Positions 50,109 to 61,189 of a DNA stretch of 64,000 bases are shown in pieces. The stretch covers positions 4,722,001 through 4,786,000 of the forward strand of contig NC_135726.1 in NCBI RefSeq assembly GCF_964656455.1. Reading direction: 5' to 3'. The position numbers and the translations under genes were made by a program. The notes below the pieces were generated by a model that was given only the letters and a program-made list of their open reading frames with translations, did no database searches and was not told the origin of the DNA. This DNA comes from Halichoerus grypus. Lineage: Eukaryota > Chordata > Mammalia > Carnivora > Phocidae. Each line of letters opens with the position of its first letter. Position 1 is the first letter of the stretch.

Positions 50109-50319
50109 CTCTCTCTTTTTTTTTTCATTAAAGATTTTTATTTATTTATTTGAGAGAGAGAGAGAATGAGAGAGAGAACACGAGAGGGGGAAGGGGCAGA
50201 GGGAGAAGCTGACTCCCTGCTGAGCAGGGAGCCCGATGTGGGGCTCGATCCCGGGACTCCGAGATCAATGACCTGAGCTGAAAGCAGACGCTTAACCAAC
50301 TGAGCCACCCAGGTGCCCC
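50109..50319 (-). mobile_element. CAN-SINE with 10-base duplication
   Basis: Full element ending TGAGCCACCCAGGTGCCCC. CATGATCTCT lies at 50099-50108 and 50320-50329. Confidence 0.93.
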
Positions 50320-50409
50320 CATGATCTCTTTAAAAAGGAAGAGACACAAAGAAAAAGAAAGGAAGAGAAAAGGGAAAAAGAGGCACGGGGCAGTGCCAAG
50401 TCCAGGCCT

Positions 50410-50590
50410 AGGAGCGAGGAGACCCCAGGCTAGGGCCGCTGGTCTCAGGGATGCCCTTCATCTGGATGGGCTCAGGGTCCTCATCCGTATATGCACAATA
50501 ATACTAGCACCTCCCTTAAGGGGTTGTTGTGGGAATTCAACGAGATGTGAGATATTAGGTGATATATAATGAAATATACAAGTGAGTTTT
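50410..50590 (+). repeat. MIR-like fragment
   Basis: GGTCCTCATCCGTATATGCA, then AATAATACTAGCACCTCCCT and GGGAATTCAACGAGATGTGA follow the MIR 3' half. Confidence 0.6.
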
Positions 50591-50779
50591 AGTGCCTTAA
50601 AGTACTTTACACTTCACCAAAATTTACTATGAAGAGGCATTTATTTTCTTGTTGTAAGATCGCTTGTCATACAGCTTAGAAAGCAAATATGGTAGTTGAA
50701 AACAGGGAGATTGTGAGCTGTGCCTACCTGGGTTTGAATCTCATCTTTACCGATGTAAACATAACTTGGTTGGTAAAGC

Positions 50780-51900
50780 TGTTGGCAGAATCTACTCAAG
50801 CTGAGCATATGCATCCCATATGACCCAGCAGTTTCCTCCTAGGTAAAAACCAAACAGAAGCGCTTACATATGTTCACCAAAAGACATATACTGGAATGTT
50901 CGTAGCAGCCCAAGTTTTAAGACCTGGGCACTACCCAAACGTCCATAATACTGGTTTTTCTATTGCTACATAACAAATTGCCACAAAATGAGTGACTTAA
51001 GCTGACACGCCTTGTATATCCCACAGTTTCTGGGAGTCAGGAATTTGGGGATGGACCTTGAGAATCTTGCAAAGCTGCAATCCAGGTGTCTGATAGGCAG
51101 AGGCCTCATTTCAAAGCTCAACTGGGAAGGGTTCCCTTCCAAGCTCATGTGGTTGTGGGCAGAATTTACATCTTTGACTGTCAAACCCAGGGCCCGAGTT
51201 TCTGGCTGGCTGTCAGCTGGAGGCCATCCCTAGTCACTGGAGGCTGCCCTAGGCCACAGGTCCTACGCTTGCCACACGGGCCTCCCCAAATGCCATTGCT
51301 TTATGAAAGCCAGCAAGGGGGAGAGTCTCCTTGCAAAGTGGCGGTCACAGTGCTCTGTGATGTAATCATGGAAGTGAATTCCATTACCCTCGCTGTATTC
51401 TATCGGCTATAATCTCATCACACACCCTGTCCACTATTGAGGGGATGGGACCACACCGAGGCACAAACACCAGGAGGGGGGCATCATGGGACCACCTTAG
51501 AGTCTGTCCACCACATCAACGGTGGGATGCCTAAGTAAGGTGTGGACTATCACACCATGAAATACTCTCCAGTAATGGGAAGGAGCAACCTCAACCCCAT
51601 CGACAGCATGGGCGAGTCTCCAAACACGGTATGAAATGAAAGGAGCCAGTGGGTAAAGGGTACTGGCCGTGCAATTCCATTATATAAAGGTCAGTAATTG
51701 TCAACACCAAGCTCTGCTGTTAGAAGCCAGGATGGTGGTTCCTCGGGGGGTGGGGGCTGAGATATGAGGGGCTTGGGAGGGGGAGGAATGTTCTGTTTCT
51801 TCGTCTGGATGCTGGTTACAGGGCTGTGTCCACTTACTGAAAACTCAACACAGTAGGTTCTCTTCTCTGTACATACGTTATGCATCAGAATTTTAAAATA
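50780..51900 (+). mobile_element. Old L1 3' fragment interrupted by an MLT1-type LTR
   Basis: Left part: ATATGACCCAGCAGTTTCCT to CTACCCAAACGTCCATAATA (to about 50948). Right part resumes at about 51522 with GGTGGGATGCCTAAGTAAGG, then GGTATGAAATGAAAGGAGCC and CAGGATGGTGGTTCCTCGGG. Together they read as one L1 3' region split after 'gtccat'. Confidence 0.65.
50949..51521 (-). mobile_element. MLT1-type LTR inside old L1, antisense
   Basis: CTATTGCTACATAACAAATT, then GGCTGGCTGTCAGCTGGAGG, CTTTATGAAAGCCAGCAAGG and TAGAGTCTGTCCACCACATC follow the reverse-complement MaLR LTR line. About 570 bases. Confidence 0.6.
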
Positions 51901-53429
51901 ACTGACCCAAGAAGAAGTGGAAAACCTCAGGAGTCATGGATGACAGTGAAATGACAAGAGAGGAACTATCCCCCTTCCCTACTCCCCTGTCCTCTCCTCC
52001 CCCAAGGCACCTTGAACTCAGTTCTGCAAGTCTTCGTGGGTCATGTAATCCTTCCCCAGCTTAATGGTAGGTGGGAGTTTGCTGCTGTGTTCAAAATAAA
52101 ATTTGCACTCCGAACCACGTCCTACGGGACCCTTCGTGTTCTGGCCCATCTTGTTCCATCATTTCGTCTCCTGCTACTCCCCTCTTGCTCTGAGGCCCCA
52201 GTCACAGTTGGCATCTCTCAGCCCCTCTGGTGTGCCAGGCTCTTTCCGACCTCTGGGCATTTGCACGGGCTCTCCTCATTCTTCAGCTGGCCGGCTTCCT
52301 CCCGTTGCTGCCTCTGTGAGAGCTGGATCCCCACCAACGCTCCCTCCCTCACCCTCCCACCCACCCATCCCCTTCCTTCCTCTGTCCCAGCCTTTGTTTC
52401 CATCATAGCACCCCTCACAAAGAGATACTTCTTATTTTTAATTGATTTTTGTTTCTCACCTCCCCACGATGGTGGAAGCTCCCTGGAAGCCGGGACCCCA
52501 CATGCCTTGCTGTCTGTGCTACGCCAGGGTCTGCGCAGAGCCGGGCCCAGAGCAGGTGCTGGGGGGGGGGGGTGGGCAGCAGCACGTGGCCTTCTCACAT
52601 CTCCCGGCTCACATGCCCTGAAACTCCGTTTCCAGATTCGGAGGCAGACGTGTAGCTCTGATCCAGTCAGCAAAGGCCAGAGGAGCTGAGCTCTGAGCCG
52701 CCTTCAGAAGGCAGTGAGAATGGATGTAGGAAGGGCTCCGGGAACACCCCCAGAACGTCCCACTGCACGCTTCTTCACCCCCCAGGCCTATGCCCGCTCC
52801 TTGCCTACCCGTTCAGGTTGGGTTTCTTTGGTGAAACCAACATTGTCTTCTCTTCCCGGGACGCAACAACGGGTGGCTGAAGTCACGTGCATGCGAACTC
52901 TTTGCCCCATGGTCTCTGCGGCGTCCGACGGGGACAGCGAGGTGCTGTCACCACGGGATGGGACTGCAGTCGGCTGAATGAAAATTTCGGACAGGCGCAG
53001 GGCCAAGAGAAACAGATCTGCTCCTTGAACTGAAATTTAATCCCAGCTGCAGGCTTTTCCAAAATGGAGTGACAAATGGCAGAAGTGAAAAGGAAAACAA
53101 GCAATCCCACCACAGTGGGCATTCTCTTTTCTTGATGACACCCCATATGCTTTCAGCTGCCAAAGCACAGGGTTGCCCCAAATGAGGGCATCAGTTTGGT
53201 CACAAATGGTGGTGCTTGGCTGCCAGAGGGATTGTTTTCAAATTGTAAACTACTGCATCACTCTCTTGCTCCAAGCTTGTCAACACCCTTGGTCGCTCAA
53301 AACAGATTTTTCCGCAGCGGTTCAGAGCTATACCATTTGGGGTTTGCAGCCGGTGTGAGTTATGTCCCAAATAACTTGGTACTTGCTGTGAAAAGTTAAA
53401 ATACAGCTGTTTGCAGATGACTTAAACAT
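51901..53429. other. Intergenic DNA, no feature recognised apart from a G-run
   Basis: Mostly unique sequence. A poly-G run lies at about 52560-52572. The longest open frame (52012-52689, plus) has no recognisable domain and no codon or splice evidence. Confidence 0.55.
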
Positions 53430-53900
53430 TTTTTAAATTGGAAATTTCTAAGAGATATATGTATTTATCAAACAAAAAGAGCAGGGAACGCTGATCTATG
53501 GTGACAAAAGGCGGAACAGTGGTTACATCTGTGGGGGACATTGGATTCACTGGGAAGGGAGCATTCGGGGGTGTTGGAAAAGTTCTGCATTTCTTTTAAG
53601 ATTTTTAAAAATGTATTTGAGAGAGAGAGCGAGAGAGAGCACACAAGCAGGGGGAGCTGCAGGCAGAGGGAGAAGCAGGCTCCCTGCTGAGCAGGGAGCC
53701 CAATGCGGGGCTTGATCCCAGGATCCCCGGATCATGATCTGAACCAAAGGCAGGTAGGTGACCGACTGAGCCGCCTAGTCGCCCCAAGTTCTGCATTTCT
53801 ATCTGAGTGGATTACACAGACGCGTATCTATGTAAAAGCCATACAATTGTACCCTTAGAATGTGTGCTCTGTAGCTGGATCAAAACCACGGGTTTGAAGT
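53430..53900 (+). mobile_element. Old L1 3' end containing a CAN-SINE
   Basis: ATCTATGGTGACAAAAGGCG, then ATTCACTGGGAAGGGAGCAT, AAGTTCTGCATTTCTATCTG after the SINE, and CCATACAATTGTACCCTTAG correspond to the L1 3' UTR line ending 'gtacacttaagatctgtgc'. Confidence 0.6.
53595..53785 (-). mobile_element. CAN-SINE with 15-base duplication
   Basis: The reverse complement of a full element. AAGTTCTGCATTTCT lies at 53580-53594 and 53786-53800. Confidence 0.93.
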
Positions 53901-54109
53901 TATTCACGTGTTAATCATCACATCACTCTCACTTGCCTTCCAAGAAACTTCCCGGGCGGAAGGGGGTGCGATGAGAAGAAGGTGGGGAGAAGGTAGAGTT
54001 TGTGGGTTTGGAACTGCACAAAAGCAGAGTGCCCCCTGAGGTTGTTCTGACGGTAGAAACACCACTGAGTCCCTCTGTTAAACAACTGCAACCTGGGATC
54101 TGGAGAAAG

Positions 54110-54272
54110 CGGGCGGCCCGGAGCCCTTTATGATGTGGCCCCTCCTTACCCCACGATGTCATCACTCCCCATCACCCCCCAGAACTGTAAAAGAATACAT
54201 TTCTGTTTTAAACTGCTAACCACTAAGTTTGCGGTAATTTGTTACCGAGGACACGGGAAACTAACAGGAGGA
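54110..54272 (+). mobile_element. MLT1-type LTR 3' end
   Basis: AGAACTGTAAAAGAATACAT, TTCTGTTTTAAACTGCTAAC, TTTGCGGTAATTTGTTACCG and ACGGGAAACTAACAGG match the MaLR LTR end. The 5' part is too diverged to bound. Confidence 0.6.
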
Positions 54273-54351
54273 TTCTGATTATTGCTTTAATAATATTGTT
54301 ATCCTGTCCCATGTCTCTTCTTTCCCTTTTTTCTGTCTGCCTTCAATAAGA

Positions 54352-56330
54352 CACCCATATGCAAAAATCAACTCAAAATGGATTAAAGACTGGGGTGAAG
54401 AGCTGAAACTGTAATACTCCTAGAAGAAAACACAGAGAGGAAGCTTCTTGACATTGATCTTGGTGACGATTTCATGGATGTTAACACCAAAGGCCCAGGC
54501 AGCAAAAGCAAAAACAGACAAGAGGGACTACATCAAACTAAAAAGTTCCTGCCCAGCCCAGCAAACAATCTACAGAGTGGAAAGTCAACTTCTGGGATGG
54601 GAGAAAATATTTGCAAACCATATACCCAACAAGTGGTTAATATCCCCAAAATATATGAGAAACTCCTACAACTCAATAGCAAAAAACCAAATAACCTGAA
54701 TTAAAAATGGTCAAAGGACTTGAATAGATATTTCTCCAAAGAAGACATACAAATGGCCAACAGATACATAAAAAGTTGCTCAACATCCTCATCATCAGGG
54801 AGATGCAAATCAAAACCACAATGAGATATCACTCCACACCTGTTAGAAGGGCTACTATCAAAAAGCCAAGAGATAGTTAAGTGTTGATGAGGATGAGGAG
54901 AAACTGGAGCCCCTCTGCACTTTTGGTGGGAATGCACACACTGTGAAAAACAGTATGGAGGTTCTTCAAAAAATTAAAAGTAGAATTACCATATGATCCA
55001 GCAATCTCACTTCTGGGTATATTTTCCCCCCAAACGAAATTGAGATCTCAAAGAGATACCTGCACTCCCATGTTCACTGCAGTGCTGTTCATAATAGCCA
55101 AGGTATGAGAATAAGCCAAATTGAGGCACATAATAGGGAAATGCTGGGTCATTGCAGGAGGAACAAAAGACCAGACTGAGTCTGACACCTGACAGAGTGT
55201 TTGCCACAATTGAGTAAACCCTCCGAAAGCTTTGTGGTTTCTCTTGTCCACATGCATGTTGCTCAAGCCCATGCCAGGCATGCGCACAAAGTTCCAGTTA
55301 GCCTGCAAATGACCGGGAATGACCCCTCCAGTGGGGGGCATGGAGGACTGCTATTAGATCTTGACCCTAGATGGGGCATCTGCAATAGAAAAATCAGACT
55401 GCCCCTGCACAGAGTAGCTAGCATAGAGCATGAGCAATGGTATGCAGAGTTCCTGGAAGTCCCCGCCCATTCCCAGAATCCCACATGAATATTCCGCCCC
55501 TTTATTATGACTGCAAAGCAGAACCCCACATCTCCCCGTGGGACTTAGATCCCTGACTGGGCCCCACTCCCCCTTCCAGTGTGTACTCTCCCTTTTGCAA
55601 TAAAGCTTCTTCTGCTCTGTTTTACTCTGACTCATCCTTGAATTCTTTCTCAGTCCAAAGTCAAGAATCTGGCATCTGCTGGCGGTCGAGGTTACGGGGC
55701 TCAGGAGCCCCTCCAGTCTCTGGTATCAAAATATCCATAGACAGATGAATGAATAAAGAAAATGTGGTATATGCATACAACAGAGCATTATTCAACCTTA
55801 AAAAACGAAGGAAATCCTGCCATTTGCAACCACATGGGTGAGCCTGGAGCACATTATGCTAAGTTAAATATGCCAAACACTGAAGGACAAATACTGCATG
55901 ATTCCATTTATATACAGTATCTAAAATAATGGAACTCATAGAAGCAGAAAACGCAGACTGATGGCTGCCAGGGGCTGGAGGAGAAGAGGGAATGGGAAGT
56001 TCCTTTTCAACTATACAAAGTTTCAGTTACGCAAGGCGAGTAAGTTCTGAGCTCTGCTATACCACACAGGGCCTGGAGTTAACAATTCTGTATTGTGCTC
56101 TGAATGTGTTAAGCGGTAGATCACATGTTAAGTGTTTTTATCACAAAAAATAATGAAATAAAACAAATGGGCCGCAAAACTCTTCGGAGATGACGGATAC
56201 GTGTATTAACTTGATTGTGCTGATGGTTCCAGGGCGTATGGATATGTCCAAATTCATCAGTTGTATGCAGTAAATACGTACAGTTCTTTCTATATCAATT
56301 ATACCTCAGTAAAGCTGAAAACAGAGGAAG
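54352..56330 (+). mobile_element. 5'-truncated L1 interrupted by a solo LTR
   Basis: ORF2 3' region and 3' UTR: CAAAAATCAACTCAAAATGG, GGAGAAAATATTTGCAAACC, TCAGGGAGATGCAAATCAAA, then after the LTR CCATAGACAGATGAATGAAT and CTGCCAGGGGCTGGAGGAGA, ending ATTATACCTCAGTAAAGCTG. Stops and frameshifts throughout. The LTR at 55106-55721 sits between two halves that join cleanly. Confidence 0.88.
55106..55721 (+). mobile_element. Solo retroviral LTR (class I / gamma-type likely)
   Basis: 616 bases beginning TGAGAATAAGCC, inserted in L1 with the 4-base duplication GGTA (55102-55105 and 55722-55725). The poly(A) signal AATAAA is at 55599-55604, followed by a CT-rich region; a TTTATTATGA box near 55500 is a weak TATA-like candidate. 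No gag, pol or env sequence is attached, so it is the remnant of internal recombination. The 3' end reads TCTCT instead of the usual CA, which may be mutation. Confidence 0.78.
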
Positions 56331-56662
56331 ATACAGATTTCTTGAGCTTGAGAATCTCCCTTTTCCTGCTGAATCCTCCTAAAGTGACAAATTTGATGTC
56401 CGCACCTCCATTTGTCCACCACCTGTCCTCCTCCATTCAGAATTCAGCCCAATTCTCCTGGGAAGGCCACGTGTATCAGACTCACTGGGACAGGCAGGAG
56501 TGGGGTGTGGGGTTGCGAGGGCTCTAACCAGGCCCCACTGCAGGCTTCCTCTTTCTAATTCCTAGGAGATGGGCATGGAGTACAAAGATCTCCACTTTTT
56601 TAAAAAAAAACCAGTACCCTGGAAGATTCTTACACACACAGAAGTTTAAGAACCACTGGCTT

Positions 56663-56871
56663 GGGCGCCTGGGTGGCTCAGTTGGTTAAGCGACTGCCTT
56701 CGGCTCAGGTCATGATCCTGGAGTCCCTGGATGGAGTCCCGCATCGGGCTCCCTGCTCGGGGGGGAGCCTGCTTCTCCCTCTGACCCTCCCCCCTCTCAT
56801 GTGCTCTCTCTCTCTCTCATTCTCTCTGTCTCAAATAAATAAATAAATAAAATCTTTAAAAAAAAAAAAAA
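56663..56871 (+). mobile_element. CAN-SINE with 15-base duplication
   Basis: GGGCGCCTGGGTGGCTCAGT to a 16-base A-tail. AAGAACCACTGGCTT lies at 56648-56662 and 56872-56886. Confidence 0.94.
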
Positions 56872-56944
56872 AAGAACCACTGGCTTGAATGCAAAATCCA
56901 TCTCCTATTCAATTTTTATTTGTTCTATTAAAAAACAAAATTCA

Positions 56945-57822
56945 GTCACTCATCATCAGGGAAATGCAAATCAAAACCATAATGAGCTATCACCTCACAC
57001 CTGTCAGAATGGCTGAAATAAAAAACACAAGAGACAGCAGTTGTCGGTGAGGATGTGGAGAAAGAGGAATCCCTGTGCACTGTTGGTGGGAATGCAAACC
57101 AGGGCAGCCACTCTGGATAACAGTATGGAGGTTCCTCAAAAAATTAAAAATAGAAGTACCATTTAATCCAGTCATCACACTACTCGATATTTATCCGAAG
57201 AATACAAAAACTAATTAGAAAGGATATTGCACCCCTCTGTTTACTTCTGCGTTATTTACAATAGCCAAGATATGGAAGCAGCCCAAATGTCCATCAGACT
57301 GATGAATGGGTAAAGAAGATGTGGTATAGATAGACAATGGAATACTACTCAGCCATCAGACAGAGTGAAATCTTGCCATTTGCAATGACATGGATGGAGC
57401 TAGAGAGTACAATGCTAAGTGAAATAAGTCAGTTAGAGAAAGACAAATACCATATGATTTCACTCATACTTGGAATTTAAAAAACAAAACAAAGAAAAAA
57501 AAAACCAGAGAGACCAAAAAACAGACTCTTAACTATAGAGAACTAATGGTTTACCAGAGGGGAGGTGGGTGGGGGATGGGTGAAATAGGTTATGGGGATT
57601 AAGAGTACACTTATCATGGGGCCCCTGGCTGGCTCAGTTGATGGAGAATGTGACTCTTGATCTCGGGGGTTGTGAGTTAGAGCCCCATGTTGGGCATAAA
57701 GATGACTTAAAAAAGAAGTACACTTGATGAGCACTGAGTATATAGAATTGTTGAATTACTATATTGTACATCTGAAACTAATTTAATACTGTATGTTGAT
57801 TATACTGGAATTAAAATAAAAT
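56945..57822 (+). mobile_element. Younger carnivore L1, 5'-truncated, with 12-base duplication
   Basis: CATCAGGGAAATGCAAATCA to TTGATTATACTGGAATTAAA. AAACAAAATTCA lies at 56933-56944 and 57823-57834. Divergence is low compared with the other L1 copies. It contains a short SINE at 57618-57714. Confidence 0.88.
57618..57714 (+). mobile_element. Short tRNA-like SINE inside L1
   Basis: GGGGCCCCTGGCTGGCTCAG, then TGTGACTCTTGATCTCGGGG and GTTGTGAGTTAGAGCCCCAT, then an A-rich end without the CT-rich segment. It resembles the bare tRNA-derived part of a CAN-SINE. Flanks AAGAGTACACTT and AAGAAGTACACTT suggest the duplication. Confidence 0.75.
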
Positions 57823-57837
57823 AAACAAAATTCAACT

Positions 57838-58215
57838 GCGTAAATTGAAGATCTAATGGGCTTTATTAAGCAATTCATGAATCGGGCAGCATCCTTTCTA
57901 GCAAGTAGAGAGATGCTCAGAGGAGTTTGACAAAATGGAAGGTTTTTATGGGTAAGAGGGTCAGGTAAGGAAGTGATTAGCCAAAGAAAAAGAAAAGACA
58001 TCTTTTTTCGGGGAATGGACGGGTAGGATTTTTATCATGTGGATTACCTCTCCAGTGCTAAACAGGAAATTTCAGATGGACTGTTAACAAGTCATATTCC
58101 TGGGAGAGACTGAAACCATAATCCCAGTCTTGGTTTCCTGTTCTGCTGAGGATGGGGGGCAGAGAATGACCCCATTTCGGACTCGTTTCTTTCTTTTAAA
58201 ACATTTAATAAATAG
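57838..58215 (-). mobile_element. Probable old LTR fragment, antisense
   Basis: GTAAATTGAAGATCTAATGG, GCTTTATTAAGCAATTCATG, AATCGGGCAGCATCCTTTCT and ACTGAAACCATAATCCCAGT resemble a reverse-complement mammalian LTR consensus that I remember but cannot name. TTTATT at about 57861 would be its AATAAA signal. Confidence 0.5.
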
Positions 58216-59235
58216 GGTAGCAAAATCTACAAGTTCCAGCAGAGGGAGATGTTACTACATGAAAGAAAAAGTCTTTGGCAGGAAAATGGGATTTGACAAG
58301 CCCCACTTTCCAGAGCAGGAAAATGAAGATGTTTCCTTTGGAGGATGTCCACCTGTGAATGGGTTTCTCCACCATGCACACTCTTTGAGATCTCCAATGA
58401 GAATCAAGGCACTTTGCAGAACAAATATGGCTGATTGTGTTTATGTTCTATGAATCTGGGAAACTGTCAAAGCACACGGCTGTTAAATTAGGGAGACTGT
58501 TGTTTTCAAGGAATTATTCGACACCCATTGCCAGGTCAAGGATGCGTTTGGATCTAAGTTGGTTGATTTATCAATGTCATCTTGGCACTGTTTGCAGGAA
58601 GCTGTGAATGAAGCTGTATGTCTGTTAATCCCTAAATGAAACCATGAAATTGGTGCAGAGTGGTGTTTACTCTTGGACTCGACTTGCTCTTTTGTTTCTG
58701 CATCTTTCCCAGTGAGGTTTCTCCATGGATGCAGAATTGTGCAGATGGAAATTCTGACCCCATCGGGGGAGAGAAACTGACATTTCTTAGCAGAGCTCCT
58801 GTGCATGCAATTTATACATTATGGCCTTTCTTCCTCCCCGCCACCCTGCAACATCTAGATTAGCTTCTCTTTTTTAAAGAAAGGGTAACTCTGGATCAGA
58901 GGGGCAGGAAATTTGTCCAGATCATACAGGGAGAAGTGCCCAAATCAAGATCTGAACCTTGGCCCAGCTGACCCAGTAGACAGCAAAATATCATCTCAAT
59001 TTCCTGTTGCTTAAATAGGAGGAGGTTTATTACTTTTAGCCAAAAGGGCGGAGATGTGACAAAAGAAATACCATATGCATTAGCTAAAGATGGGGTCCAG
59101 CTCCCCTCAAAGCACAGCCTTGAAAGTGAGCTTGCGGAGACTGCCCTGCTAGCAGCTTCCATATCCAATCTGACCCTGGCTGGCACAATTTCTTTCTTCC
59201 TTGGGTCAGTTTTATAGTTCTTGCTCAAGCAAGGT
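58216..59235. other. Intergenic DNA, largely unassigned
   Basis: No gene is seen. A weak antisense MIR-like stretch lies at about 58880-59000 (CAGGAAATTTGTCCAGATCA). The rest is not recognised. Confidence 0.5.
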
Positions 59236-59873
59236 CTCTGTGGCAGGCAGGATGATGACCCCTAAAGATGTCCGCATCCTAATCCCCAGAACCTGTGAAT
59301 ATGTGAGCTTATGTGGCAAAAGGGGCTTTGCAGATGTAGTTGAATTGAGGACCTTGAGATGGGGAGATTATCCAGGTGGGCCCCACTTCATCACAAGGGT
59401 CCTTGTCAAAGAGAGGCAGAAGGGGTGCCTGGGTGGCTCAGTTGGTTAAGACTCTGGCTCTTGGTTTTGGCTCTGGTCATGATCTCAGGGTCTTGAGATC
59501 AAACTCCTTGCTGGGCTCCACGCTCAGCGGGGAATCGGCTTGAGATTCTCTCCCTCTGCCCTCCCCCCGACTCGAGTTCTTGCTCTCTGTCTCTAAAATA
59601 AATAAATAAAACTTAAAAAAAAAAAAGCGAGGCAGGAGGGACAGTCAGAGAAGGAGGTGTGCTCAGGGACACAGATGACCTGTAGAAGCTAGAAAGGCAA
59701 GGAGTGATTCACCCCTGGAGCCTCTGTAAGGATCTCAGTCCTGCTGACACCCTGATTTTAGCCTCGTGAGACCCACTTTGGACTTCTGACTTCCAGTAAA
59801 ACATTAACTGTGTGTTGTTTTATGCCACTTAAGGTTATGGGACTTTGTTACAGCAGCCATAGGAAACTGATTC
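59236..59873 (+). mobile_element. MLT1-type LTR interrupted by a CAN-SINE
   Basis: GATGACCCCTAAAGATGTCC, CATCCTAATCCCCAGAACCT, GGCTTTGCAGATGTAGTTGA before the SINE. After it: TCCTGCTGACACCCTGATTT and TTTGTTACAGCAGCCATAGG, then AAACTGATTCAG. A nearly complete MaLR LTR. Confidence 0.8.
59422..59626 (+). mobile_element. CAN-SINE inside MLT1-type LTR
   Basis: GGGTGCCTGGGTGGCTCAGT, then ACTCTGGCTCTTGGTTTTGG (older-type middle), A-tail at about 59615-59626. GAGGCAG lies at 59413-59419 and 59629-59635. Confidence 0.9.
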
Positions 59874-59954
59874 AGTCTCCAAGCCTTTTTGCCCAAACAT
59901 ACCCATCAGTACGAAAGTTTGCAGAGTACAGATGCATGCACGTTATAAAGCAAT

Positions 59955-60530
59955 TGTCTTTCTCTGATTGGCTTATTTCGCTCAGCATAATACCCTCTAG
60001 TTCCATCCATGTCATTGCAAATGGCAAGATTTCATTGTTTTGATAGCTGAGTAGTATTCCATTGTATATATGTATCTACCACATCTTCTCTATCCATTCA
60101 TCTGTTGATGGACATCTGTGCTCTTTCCATAGTCTGACTATTGTGGACAGTGCAGTGAGCACTTTTATAGATGATACATTTAAAAGTGGCTTATTTTGGG
60201 GGGAAAAGTGACATAATAATGAAAACCGTCCCCCAAATGCTTTCTCCATGGCTGGAGTTTCTTTAGCAGGAGGGGAAGAATGAAGGGGGGGAAATCGGAG
60301 GGGTAGATGAACCATGAGAGACAATGGACTCTGAAAAACAAACTGAGGGTTCTAGAGGGGAGGGGGGTGGGAGGATGGGTTAGCCTGGCGATCGGTACTG
60401 AGGAGGGCACGTTCTGCATGGAGCACTGGGTGTTATGCACAAACAATGAATCATGGAACACTACATCTAAAACTAATGATGTAATGTATGGGGATTAACA
60501 AAACAATAAAAAAATTAAAAAAAAAAAAGA
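59955..60530. mobile_element. L1 insertion with inverted 5' part (twin-priming candidate)
   Basis: 59955-60140 reads as antisense L1 (TTATTTCGCTCAGCATAATA, CATTGCAAATGGCAAGATTT). From about 60282 to 60530 it is a sense carnivore L1 3' end (GGGTTCTAGAGGGGAGGGGG, GAGCACTGGGTGTTATGCAC, A-tail). AAAGCAAT lies at 59947-59954 and 60531-60538. The middle, 60141-60281, is not clearly L1. The alternative is two separate insertions. Confidence 0.6.
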
Positions 60531-60660
60531 AAAGCAATCCCTTTTTCATCTCTTTTTGTGATAGACTGATAGGCTTATTCTCTTGAAATTATTTGCGAGG
60601 TTATATATTCCTCAGAACTACTTGTTATTATGGAAAACTTAAGCAAATTTAAATGTCATC

Positions 60661-60860
60661 TTTTTTTTTTTTAAAGATTCTATTTATTTATTTGTCAGAG
60701 AGAGAGAGCGAGCGAGCACAAGCAGGGGGAGCGGCGGGCAGAGAGAGAAGCAGGCTCCCTGCTGAGCAAGGAGCCTGATGTGGGGCTCGATCCCAGGACC
60801 CTGAGATCGTGACCTGAGCTGAAGGCAGACACTTAAACAACTGAGCCATGCAGGCGCCCC
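60661..60860 (-). mobile_element. CAN-SINE
   Basis: Tail TTTAAAGATTCTATTTATTT, head end CTGAGCCATGCAGGCGCCCC. Full length; the target-site duplication is not clear. Confidence 0.92.
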
Positions 60861-61189
60861 ATCATTTTGTTTTTACACAAGTGTAATGTCTTGAAGTCCA
60901 GTGACTCTTCTCTGGCCTCTGCCACAAGGTCCTCACGCGTCCCATTGAGTCCTGGCTTTCATAGGGTCACCTGCAGCCATGACATCTAGGGGCACTAAGG
61001 TGTGCTGTACTTTGGGCTTCACTAGTTTCTCTTCCTTCCTTTCCCTCTTCCCCTTTTCTGACCTTGGGTAGAGTTGGGTTGAGCACACTCTTCTACTCAT
61101 AGCACACCGGCATCCCCACGATCTCTCATTGACAATAAATACTCCCTTGTGGTCCCCATAGGTCACTCCCATTTCTCCAGTTCACCAAA

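Noticed and set aside
52012..52689. 225-codon open frame, plus strand
   Set aside because: No domain, Pro/Ser-rich composition, and the frame crosses a poly-G run.
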